Below are positions 1 to 4,614 of a DNA stretch of 5,059 nt, one piece after another; the first letter of the stretch is position 1; every line of letters starts with the position of its first letter. Position numbers and translations under genes: made by a program. Below the pieces are notes generated by a model. That model worked only from the letters and a program-made list of their open reading frames with translations, did no database searches and was not told where the DNA came from. This stretch comes from Planctomycetota bacterium (lineage in GTDB: Bacteria; Planctomycetota; Brocadiia; SM23-32): the NCBI GenBank assembly GCA_018400625.1, contig JAGYMJ010000573.1, positions 1-5,059 on the forward strand, in the 5' to 3' direction.

Positions 1-192
1 TTGGGTATAAGCGATCCCCAGCAGCACGAATATCGCGAGCATGTAACTCGAAAGTTCCATCGAGCCGGGGATCGGCTTCGACCAGACCGCGCGGCCTACA
101 ACTTCGCCCGACGTTAGCAGCATCATCGGGATAAGCAGGATCATTCCCAGGTTGCTCAGCCAGAGGGTCATTTTTTGAAGATACTTGCGCAT
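1..192 (-). CDS. dctQ: TRAP transporter small membrane subunit DctQ (5' part only)
   Basis: This is the N-terminal 64 residues of a DctQ-type small integral membrane subunit of a TRAP (tripartite ATP-independent periplasmic) transporter. The gene runs off the window at position 1. Translation from the ATG at 192-190 shows a first hydrophobic segment at about residues 9-27. The characteristic DctQ stretch follows: EVVGRAVW (30-37), then PIPGSMELSSYM (40-51), leading into a second membrane segment. The Gly-Arg and the Glu after the first helix are typical of the family. AGGTGA on the minus strand, 6 bases before the ATG, is a good ribosome binding site. It follows dctP by 48 bases on the same strand, so the two are surely co-transcribed. 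In this family DctQ pairs with the large DctM channel subunit in the inner membrane, which should be encoded just beyond the left edge. The substrate cannot be told from this fragment. Confidence 0.88.
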   Translation of the reverse strand, partial: MRKYLQKMTLWLSNLGMILLIPMMLLTSGEVVGRAVWSKPIPGSMELSSYMLAIFVLLGIAYTQ

Positions 193-240
193 AATTATCA
201 CCTAGGCTTTTTTGCCGTCATGAAACATGCGATGCGGCTG

Positions 241-1290
241 TTATCTCCATTCCTCGGGAAATGCCACGCATTTGACGCCGCATTCCTCTGCAACTTCGTT
301 GTACTTAAAAAGGATATCCTTGGCCGGAAGCCCTTTTGCCTCCAGGTCTGCCACCCATTTTTTTGTGACTTCCTGGAATGTGGCGAACCAGGCTTCCTCC
401 TGCTCGGTCGTGAGGTTGTAAAGTGAGACACCGTTGTCTTCCAGTTCTTTCATCATTACCTTGTAGACGTCACGGTTCAGTCCGCCGGTGGTCCTGAAAG
501 GATTCCCGCACACTTCCTCGATCAACGGTTTCAAGTCATCAGGCGTTCGCTCCCAACTTTTTTGATTCATGATCACGCCCTCGGAGACACAGCCGAATGT
601 AGCAACCACGCCGTATTTAGCAACTTCATGAAGTTTGAATGCGAGCACCAGCGGAGGGCAGGTCACAAGCCCGTCGATCGTCCCGGTTTCCAGCGCCAGA
701 TATACATCACCAAGCGGCATGAAGACCGGTTCCGCGCCGATCGCCTTTATATAATTCGTTTGATGACCGCCGGGGCTTCGAATTTTAAGCCCTTTACAGT
801 CTTCGATTCCGCGAACCGGTTTTCTGGTCCAAAGAAACGCCTGTATGCAGCCATTGAGCTCTATAATTTTCACGCCGGGGAACTCTTCTTTAAGACCTAG
901 CTCGGCCATCCTGTTGCCGATATCCACGGCTATATCCTTCCCGTCGACCCAGGTGGCCAGAGACAGCACGTCCGTCAGCGGAAACCTGCCGGGGGTCCAG
1001 GTGGCCGTGAAATAACCCATGTCTGAAAGCCCTTTGGCCACTATGTCGTAATGTTCCGGCCCTTTGCCGAGTGCCGCTCCTGCATAGAGGGTGTATGTTA
1101 TTCTTCCTTCGGATCGTTTTTTGAGTTCTTCAAGCATCGGTTCCCAGACAGTTTTGACCTCCCTGCTTGCGGGTGGATGCCATGTGCTGAATTTAATGTG
1201 CATTTTGGACGCGGCGACAGCCGCGGCAGGCATCAGCACGCATGCCAGAAACGCAGCCAGCATAAAACTAATGACGAGTTTTTTCTTCAT
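241..1290 (-). CDS. dctP: TRAP transporter solute-binding protein, DctP family
   Basis: This is a 349-residue periplasmic solute receptor of a TRAP transporter, which captures a substrate (usually an organic acid) and delivers it to DctQM. The N-terminus is a signal peptide: three lysines, a hydrophobic core (about 5-20), then PAAAVAA with likely cleavage near residues 26-28. The mature protein opens with the family's strand HIKFSTWHPP (31-40). GLKIRSPGG (168-175) carries the conserved arginine (R171) that in this family salt-bridges the substrate carboxylate. ALETGTIDG (199-207) is another DctP hallmark. The length is normal for the family. The start is set by GGAGG on the minus strand 8 bases upstream (1296-1302). 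The gene sits 108 bases after the regulator and 48 before dctQ. The mature part has seven cysteines (148, 165, 211, 234, 261, 337, 341), which is many for an exported receptor. The ligand is not identifiable by eye; a C4-dicarboxylate or another carboxylate is the default inference. Confidence 0.93.
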   Translation of the reverse strand: MKKKLVISFMLAAFLACVLMPAAAVAASKMHIKFSTWHPPASREVKTVWEPMLEELKKRSEGRITYTLYAGAALGKGPEHYDIVAKGLSDMGYFTATWTPGRFPLTDVLSLATWVDGKDIAVDIGNRMAELGLKEEFPGVKIIELNGCIQAFLWTRKPVRGIEDCKGLKIRSPGGHQTNYIKAIGAEPVFMPLGDVYLALETGTIDGLVTCPPLVLAFKLHEVAKYGVVATFGCVSEGVIMNQKSWERTPDDLKPLIEEVCGNPFRTTGGLNRDVYKVMMKELEDNGVSLYNLTTEQEEAWFATFQEVTKKWVADLEAKGLPAKDILFKYNEVAEECGVKCVAFPEEWR

Positions 1291-1295
1291 GGCTT

Positions 1296-1302
1296 TCCCT
1301 CC
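1296..1302 (-). promoter_or_regulatory. Ribosome binding site of dctP
   Basis: The minus strand reads GGAGGGA here, a near-ideal Shine-Dalgarno sequence just upstream of the ATG at 1290. It supports this start and suggests high translation, as expected for the abundant receptor subunit of a TRAP system. Confidence 0.8.
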
Positions 1303-1398
1303 ATAATTTGAGATTTGAAGAAGACGGATTTCAGGTTCCCTTTACAGGGGCACGCTACGACAGCCGGGCCGCTAGAGGAACGCGGCACGGAGTAGGAA

Positions 1399-2136
1399 TC
1401 AGCGGTTTTCTGTCGAAATCCGCGACGCCGTATCAATGATTCCAGCGGACGATCCGCAGGAGACTCCTGCAGCCATCAATGCTGTTTCCTCTATGATAAC
1501 GCACTTGACTACATTCAGGCCTTCCTCAACATGCTTCTCTGTAAGCCGGAGAGTCAAGTCCAGATCCCGGGCCTCAATCGCTGCCAGGATGGCTTTGTGG
1601 AACTTTAGAGAATCAACCAGATGCGTGCCAATAGTTAAAGATAGAAAACTGAAGCGTTTTACCTGGTTATGCAGATTCTGAATCAATCTTTTAAGTCTTT
1701 GGTGACCGCTTATGTCTATCATAAGTCCATGATACTGTTCATGAAGACCCTGATATAGAACTAAATCGGGAGGATTCATACGCACGGAGACTTCCATTTT
1801 TTTGAGTAATTGTTGCCAGTGAGTCGTGTGTTCCTTGGTGATCCTGTTGAACGCCAGCCTGGTGGCCAAACGATACAACTGGGCTTTGAGCGTATAAATT
1901 TCCCACGCGTCGGTTTCTGAAATAGTTGTTACGAAAACACCGCGATTGGGTTTTCTAATGATTAAGCCATCACTTTCGAGGAGCTTCAAAGCTTCTCTCA
2001 AAGGAGGTCGGCTGATGCCCAGGGTGGAGGCCAAGTCTTGTTCTTTAAGGCGGTCCCCCGGGCGGTAGTGACCTTTGAAAATGCATTCTTCCAGGTATTT
2101 TCGGGTATTGTCTACAATGGATTCAATTTTGATCAT
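1399..2136 (-). CDS. GntR-family transcriptional regulator with FCD ligand domain
   Basis: This is a 245-residue DNA-binding regulator of the GntR superfamily, FadR/VanR (FCD) branch. A winged helix-turn-helix spans about residues 6-72: PGDRLKEQDLASTLGISRPP (26-45) followed by LREALKLLESDGLI and the wing RKPNRGVFV. The helical FCD domain follows (about 78-215), with SGHQRLKRLI (143-152) and the late histidines H180 and H202 that normally bind a metal. The usual Asp-x-x-x-His pair of this domain reads H132-E-Q-Y-H136, so the Asp is replaced by His. The C-terminal 30 residues are rich in Ala/Ser and look like an unstructured tail. It lies upstream of dctP on the same strand and most likely controls the TRAP operon in response to the transported acid or a metabolite of it, an inference from context. 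No strong Shine-Dalgarno is seen before the ATG. The start is supported by the position of the helix-turn-helix and by the operator-like sites around it. Confidence 0.9.
   Translation of the reverse strand: MIKIESIVDNTRKYLEECIFKGHYRPGDRLKEQDLASTLGISRPPLREALKLLESDGLIIRKPNRGVFVTTISETDAWEIYTLKAQLYRLATRLAFNRITKEHTTHWQQLLKKMEVSVRMNPPDLVLYQGLHEQYHGLMIDISGHQRLKRLIQNLHNQVKRFSFLSLTIGTHLVDSLKFHKAILAAIEARDLDLTLRLTEKHVEEGLNVVKCVIIEETALMAAGVSCGSSAGIIDTASRISTENR
2107..2118. promoter_or_regulatory. Candidate GntR operator inside the regulator's 5' coding region
   Basis: ATTGTCTACAAT is a palindrome with 5-base arms (ATTGT/ACAAT) around a 2-base centre. It closely resembles, from memory, the ATTGTATACAAT-type operators bound by FCD-class GntR regulators such as MdcY. 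It overlaps codons 7-10 of the regulator gene. The arms recur in the leader 40 bases upstream, which suggests cooperative autoregulation. Binding is inferred, not shown. Confidence 0.5.
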
Positions 2137-2146
2137 TCCGGCACCA

Positions 2147-2165
2147 ATTGTCTACAGTCTACAAT
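2147..2165. promoter_or_regulatory. Candidate GntR operator in the leader of the regulator gene
   Basis: The sequence ATTGTCTACAGTCTACAAT has outer arms ATTGT and ACAAT. Between them is a tandem direct repeat of GTCTACA (2150-2156 and 2157-2163). The same heptamer is the core of the palindrome at 2107-2118. It lies between the predicted transcription start and the regulator ATG (11-29 bases upstream), a position suited to repression of the regulator-dctP-dctQ transcript. It may have arisen by a 7-base duplication within a simple ATTGTCTACAAT site. Confidence 0.5.
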
Positions 2166-2176
2166 GTGTTTTTCAC

Positions 2177-2206
2177 AGTTTGCGTTCTTCCCGGTTTGAA
2201 TGTCAA
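2177..2206 (-). promoter_or_regulatory. Predicted promoter of the regulator/TRAP operon
   Basis: The minus strand shows a perfect -35 box, TTGACA (2206-2201), followed after 18 bases by CAAACT (2182-2177), a modest -10 match (3 of 6). Transcription would start near 2170, just ahead of the candidate operator at 2147-2165. The weak -10 keeps confidence moderate. Confidence 0.4.
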
Positions 2207-2416
2207 GAGAAAAATTCAGGGCTGGACATATTCGATGAAGAATGTAACCTTATTATTTTTTATGCCTCTATAAATGCCAATACCATTATATCCAGGTTTG
2301 AATATTAATGACTGCCGATACATGTGTTCGGTGGGTTGTGGATGCCTTTTCAAATGCAGTTAAACCCCGCGTTTTCAATTTCGCGGAGTAAGCGGAATAA
2401 ATAGATTGGAGACGGG

Positions 2417-2423
2417 AAAGGAG
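2417..2423 (+). promoter_or_regulatory. Strong ribosome binding site of the small peptide gene
   Basis: AAAGGAG stands 8 bases before the ATG at 2432, which is ideal sequence and spacing. It is the main argument that the short reading frame behind it is really translated. Confidence 0.7.
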
Positions 2424-2431
2424 TTTATTGG

Positions 2432-2554
2432 ATGTCCGAGAAGTTGAAACTAGACGGTGTATATTGCGAAATCCCCAAGAAGAAACCGTGGTGGAAACGA
2501 TTTTTTGAAAGTCTGGAGGATACCAGAGGGAAAACGGCTGCATGTGTCGCCTGA
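2432..2554 (+). CDS. Small aromatic/lysine-rich peptide, possible selenopeptide
   Basis: This short gene of 40 codons up to a UGA is not assigned to any family I recognise. The product starts MSEKLKLDGVYCEIP, continues with the basic aromatic block KKKPWWKRFFESLEDTRGK (16-34) and ends TAACVA. It has no signal peptide or membrane helix. The central block looks helical and is dense in Trp, Phe and Lys. The ribosome binding site is excellent (AAAGGAG, 8 bases away), and a terminator lies about 90 bases after the UGA, so it looks like an independent one-gene unit. Cys38 stands three residues before the UGA. If that codon is read as selenocysteine, the motif becomes Cys-Val-Ala-Sec and the frame continues for 20 more codons to TAA at 2615-2617 (61 residues). 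If UGA is a plain stop, this is an orphan 40-residue peptide, for instance a modified-peptide precursor. No maturation gene is adjacent. Translation is likely; function is unknown. Confidence 0.6.
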   Translation: MSEKLKLDGVYCEIPKKKPWWKRFFESLEDTRGKTAACVA

Positions 2555-2617
2555 GGGGGTCCTGCAGTGGTCCGGGCTGGACAACAAGAAAACATGTCAA
2601 AAGAAACGAAACAATAA
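2552..2617 (+). other. Possible UGA-Sec recoding and readthrough extension with SECIS-like hairpin
   Basis: The UGA at 2552-2554 is followed in frame by 20 sense codons beginning GGPAVVRAG and ending at TAA (2615-2617). Immediately downstream the RNA can fold GUCC (2559-2562) with GGAC (2579-2582). The U2563 and U2578 positions are unpaired, then GC (2564-2565) pairs with GC (2576-2577) and closes a 10-base loop containing GGUC (2569-2572). An unpaired U below a GC pair and a GGUC loop are the features of the E. coli fdhF SECIS recognised by SelB. The spacing of 14 bases from UGA to GGUC is at the short edge of what I recall for bacterial elements. UGA serves as an ordinary stop in neighbouring genes (ends at 1399 and 4518), so recoding would need such an element. 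The stem is short and a rival hairpin (GUCC 2570-2573 with the same GGAC) exists. Confidence 0.4.
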
Positions 2618-2643
2618 CAAACTAAAATAAAATAAATTCAGAA

Positions 2644-2679
2644 AAAAGACCTGCACCGGTGAACGAGTGCAGGTCTTTT
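2644..2679. terminator. Bidirectional intrinsic terminator
   Basis: A perfect 13-bp stem, AAAAGACCTGCAC (2644-2656) with GTGCAGGTCTTTT (2667-2679), encloses a 10-base loop. On the minus strand the stem runs out in TTTTTT (2647-2642), ending the secG/tRNA-Leu transcript just after the tRNA 3' end. On the plus strand TTTT followed by GTATTTT can end the small peptide gene. One hairpin serves two convergent units. Confidence 0.88.
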
Positions 2680-2685
2680 GTATTT

Positions 2686-2772
2686 TGGTGCCGAAGGCGA
2701 GACTCGAACTCGCACGACCAGTTGGTCACCACCCCCTCAAGATGGCGTGTCTACCAGTTCCACCACTTCGGC
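2686..2772 (-). tRNA. tRNA-Leu, anticodon GAG
   Basis: This is an 87-base class II tRNA with the 3' CCA encoded (2688-2686). The acceptor stem GCCGAAG (2772-2766) pairs with CTTCGGC (2696-2690). The anticodon stem CCATC/GGTGG closes the loop TTGAGGG, with anticodon GAG at 2738-2736, which reads CUU and CUC leucine codons. The long variable arm (GACCA...GGTC) is typical of leucine tRNAs, and the T arm is GCGAG-TTCGAGT-CTCGC. The gene follows secG, the same order as secG-leuU in E. coli. No copy of the tRNA 3' end is seen elsewhere in the window, so there is no sign of an integrated element. Confidence 0.97.
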
Positions 2773-2782
2773 AAGCGCAGGA

Positions 2783-2812
2783 TTTATACTGAATTGTATC
2801 TTTATTTGTCAA
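2783..2812 (-). promoter_or_regulatory. Promoter of the tRNA-Leu gene
   Basis: The minus strand carries TTGACA (2812-2807), an 18-base spacer and TATAAA (2788-2783). Transcription would start around 2776, a few bases before the mature tRNA 5' end at 2772. It sits in the 63-base gap after secG, so the tRNA can be made independently of secG. Confidence 0.7.
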
Positions 2813-2835
2813 TCAAAATTATATAAATCTCCATT

Positions 2836-3153
2836 TTACTGCTGAGGAGTTGTATCACCAGTCGGCAGTGCAGGAGCACTTGATGCCGGTGCAGTCACGG
2901 TTCCCGGCATAATGGTTTTAGATGCTGGTGAACCATAGTAGTATGCCAAAGAAAGGCTTGTGAGCATAAAAACAATAGCTACCCCTGCCGTAACTTTCGT
3001 CATGGGATTTCCACCAGTAGAACCAAACATCGTCTGACTGCTGCCGGCACCAAAAGAGGCTCCTGCCTGTGCACCTTTTCCCATCTGTAACAAAATGATT
3101 ACAATCAGAGATAATGAAACAAGAATATGGATTCCAATTAAAACAGTGATCAT
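2836..3153 (-). CDS. secG: Preprotein translocase subunit SecG
   Basis: This is a 105-residue inner-membrane subunit of the SecYEG protein-conducting channel, which assists SecA-driven export. Two membrane helices are visible, at about residues 3-22 and 53-72. The family's conserved connecting loop lies between them: GKGAQAGASFGAG (25-37) and QTMFGSTGGNPMTK (40-53). The C-terminal tail (about 75-105) is Ala/Pro/Thr-rich and low in complexity, which is common and poorly conserved in SecG. The minus strand has GGAGGTAA (3168-3161) 7 bases before the ATG, fixing the start. No terminator separates it from the downstream tRNA-Leu, so read-through into the tRNA is expected. The gene that commonly precedes secG (tpiA) is absent; a divergently transcribed regulator occupies that place. 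Confidence 0.95.
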   Translation of the reverse strand: MITVLIGIHILVSLSLIVIILLQMGKGAQAGASFGAGSSQTMFGSTGGNPMTKVTAGVAIVFMLTSLSLAYYYGSPASKTIMPGTVTAPASSAPALPTGDTTPQQ

Positions 3154-3308
3154 GAAAATGTTACCTCCATTTCATCTACGCAACCGCAGAAAAATATCAT
3201 AAACAATGCCATAGATGCAAACCTTTGTTGAGTTTTTAATACGCTTTTTTAACAGGACAGCTTATTTCAGGTTATACCAGAAGAGGTAATATTCATCTCA
3301 TATAAGGG

Positions 3309-3337
3309 TTGACAACTTCAGTCAGCAGTGATAGAAC
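3309..3337 (+). promoter_or_regulatory. Promoter of the XRE-cupin gene pair
   Basis: A perfect -35 TTGACA (3309-3314), a 17-base spacer and TAGAAC (3332-3337, 4 of 6 to consensus) predict a start near 3344, giving a leader of about 24 bases before the ATG at 3368. The -35 lies inside the small palindrome GTTGACAAC (3308-3316), a possible operator. A transcript from here probably carries both regulators. Confidence 0.6.
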
Positions 3338-3354
3338 CCTATTCTATTTTCAAT

Positions 3355-3358
3355 GGAG
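3355..3358 (+). promoter_or_regulatory. Ribosome binding site that decides the start at 3368
   Basis: GGAG at 3355-3358 lies 9 bases before the ATG at 3368. The in-frame upstream ATG at 3353 has no such sequence before it and would itself overlap this site. The tandem paralogue also begins at the residue matching 3368. The downstream ATG is therefore the likely start. Confidence 0.65.
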
Positions 3359-3367
3359 TCACCTGTT

Positions 3368-3928
3368 ATGGTCAAAAAATTAATTGGTCGCAAGCTCAAA
3401 GCTTCACGTCTTAAGAGAGATAAGACAATACAAGAACTGGCGAGTCTTTCGCGGGTTTCATCAAATATGATTTCGCGTATTGAACGAGGGTTGACTACGC
3501 CTTCCGTAGAGATTCTGATGAAACTTGCTGATGCTCTCGGAATGAGCTTGAGCTATTTTGTCGAAGAAGCAGAAAAGGGAAGCAGTGTCGTTTTTACAAC
3601 GGCCGGAAGGGGAGAACCGGTTTTTTTCTTTGAAGACAAACATCAGATCAGCAGTTTGATGCAAGGTTTACGCGATCCAGGCTTCTCGGTTTTTGTTGAT
3701 ATCCTGGAACCTTTCTGTGATAGCGGCGAGGGGGGGATGATTCATGCCGGAGAAGAGTTTGCTATGGTTCTTGAAGGTTCTTTGGAGTTTTATATTGAAG
3801 ACAACCTGTATTTGCTTAACGAAGGTGATTCGATCGCCTTCAAAGCCTCCATACCTCATCGCTGGAAAAATAACGGTTCTCGTCATACCAAAGTTCTCTG
3901 GGTTGTGTCTCCACCACCAAACGTTTAA
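3368..3928 (+). CDS. XRE-family regulator with C-terminal cupin domain (first of a tandem pair)
   Basis: This is a 186-residue cytoplasmic transcription regulator with a lambda-Cro/CI-type helix-turn-helix (about residues 5-65) fused to a small cupin sensor (about 105-182), the architecture of PuuR. The helix-turn-helix shows IQELASLSRVSSNMISRIER (21-40), then GLTTPSVEIL. The cupin's first motif reads HAGEEFAMVLEG (126-137) and the second GDSIAFKASIPHRW (153-166). H126, E130 and H164 are candidate metal or ligand contacts, while the second histidine of a classical cupin is missing, as in PuuR. An ATG 15 bases upstream is in frame, but 3368 has the ribosome binding site and matches the paralogue's start. 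The stop lies 23 bases before the second regulator, so the two form an operon. Ligand and target genes are unknown; autoregulation is a reasonable guess. Confidence 0.9.
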   Translation: MVKKLIGRKLKASRLKRDKTIQELASLSRVSSNMISRIERGLTTPSVEILMKLADALGMSLSYFVEEAEKGSSVVFTTAGRGEPVFFFEDKHQISSLMQGLRDPGFSVFVDILEPFCDSGEGGMIHAGEEFAMVLEGSLEFYIEDNLYLLNEGDSIAFKASIPHRWKNNGSRHTKVLWVVSPPPNV

Positions 3929-3951
3929 TTTTTAAAAATGGAACAAAGCGC

Positions 3952-4518
3952 ATGCAGATAAAAAAAATCGTAGGAAAAAAACTGAAAGAAATTCGCCTTA
4001 AGCAAGATATGACAATTCAAACCCTTGCAGAACAATCACAGGTTTCATCGAATATGATTTCCCGCATCGAGCGTGGCCTTACAACGCCCTCGGTAGAAAT
4101 TCTCATGCGTTTAGCCACTGTTTTTGACAAAAGCATCAATTTTTTTGTTGAAGATGTGAGTACTTCCCACGAAGTTGTTTTCACTCGCCCCGGTGAGCGC
4201 GATAAAACTGTCTACGACGATGAATATAATATGCATACGGAGTCTTTTACTTCAAGATTGCGTGATCCGCAGTTTATGTCGTTTTACTGTACGGTTAAAA
4301 AAGGGGGGCAGAGCGGCGTCAGGGACATGTATCATCCTGGTGATGAACTGATTTATGTTCTAGAGGGGCGACTTAAAATGACCATCGTTGACGAAGAGTT
4401 CACTCTCACTAGTGGCGACAGTTTGTGTTTTAAATCACATCTACCACATCGCTGGGAGAACACGGGTGATACCGATGCCAAGGTGATCTGGACCTTGTCA
4501 CCTTTTACAATTATTTGA
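3952..4518 (+). CDS. XRE-family regulator with C-terminal cupin domain (second of a tandem pair)
   Basis: This is a 188-residue paralogue of the preceding gene with the same helix-turn-helix plus cupin layout. Residues 31-52 (VSSNMISRIERG, then LTTPSVEILM) are identical to residues 30-51 of the first regulator, so both should read the same DNA sites. The cupin part is clearly diverged, keeping LRDPQF (103-108), YHPGDELIYVLEG (127-139) and GDSLCFKSHLPHRWEN (155-170). H128, E132 and H166 correspond to H126, E130 and H164 of the partner. The ribosome binding site is weak (TGGA about 9 bases before the ATG), consistent with translation following the upstream gene in the same transcript. At DNA level even the identical protein block differs at many third positions, so the duplication is old and held by selection. 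It stops with TGA, 96 bases before the IHF-like gene. Ligand is unknown. Confidence 0.9.
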   Translation: MQIKKIVGKKLKEIRLKQDMTIQTLAEQSQVSSNMISRIERGLTTPSVEILMRLATVFDKSINFFVEDVSTSHEVVFTRPGERDKTVYDDEYNMHTESFTSRLRDPQFMSFYCTVKKGGQSGVRDMYHPGDELIYVLEGRLKMTIVDEEFTLTSGDSLCFKSHLPHRWENTGDTDAKVIWTLSPFTII

Positions 4519-4525
4519 TTGATAG

Positions 4526-4554
4526 TTGAGAACTGCTACAACTTGGTGTATAGT
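4526..4554 (+). promoter_or_regulatory. Promoter of the IHF-beta-like gene
   Basis: TTGAGA (4526-4531), a 17-base spacer and TATAGT (4549-4554) match the sigma-70 consensus at 5 of 6 positions each. Transcription should start near 4561, giving a leader of about 50 bases. The inverted repeat AGTTT-CGA-AAACT (4561-4573) sits right at that start and could be an operator. The gene can thus be expressed apart from the regulator pair. Confidence 0.65.
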
Positions 4555-4614
4555 TTTAAAAGTTTCGAAAACTCCACCAACCCATAGATGACATGATTCC
4601 TTAAGGGGGGGTCA

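Noticed and set aside
562..900. 112-codon plus-strand open frame within dctP
   Set aside because: It is an antisense shadow of a clear DctP coding sequence and has no family features.
1340..1355. Small inverted repeat CCCTTTACAGGGG between the regulator and dctP
   Set aside because: The stem is about 4 bp with no T tract, so it is not a terminator. No independent dctP promoter was convincing either.
2286..2600. 104-codon open frame on the minus strand opposite the small peptide gene
   Set aside because: No ribosome binding site before its ATG, no recognisable domain, low-complexity Ser/Thr/Arg-rich composition, and it lies antisense to a better-supported gene.
2686..2772. tRNA-Leu as an integration site for a mobile element
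   Set aside because: No integrase gene and no repeat of the tRNA 3' end were found in the window.
3196..3201. TATGAT on the minus strand as -10 box of a secG promoter
   Set aside because: No acceptable -35 box lies 16-18 bases upstream. secG must have a promoter in 3170-3300, but I cannot place it with confidence.
3353..3367. Upstream in-frame ATG as start of the first XRE-cupin gene
   Set aside because: It has no ribosome binding site, and the GGAG that serves the next ATG lies inside this extension. The paralogue aligns from the later start.
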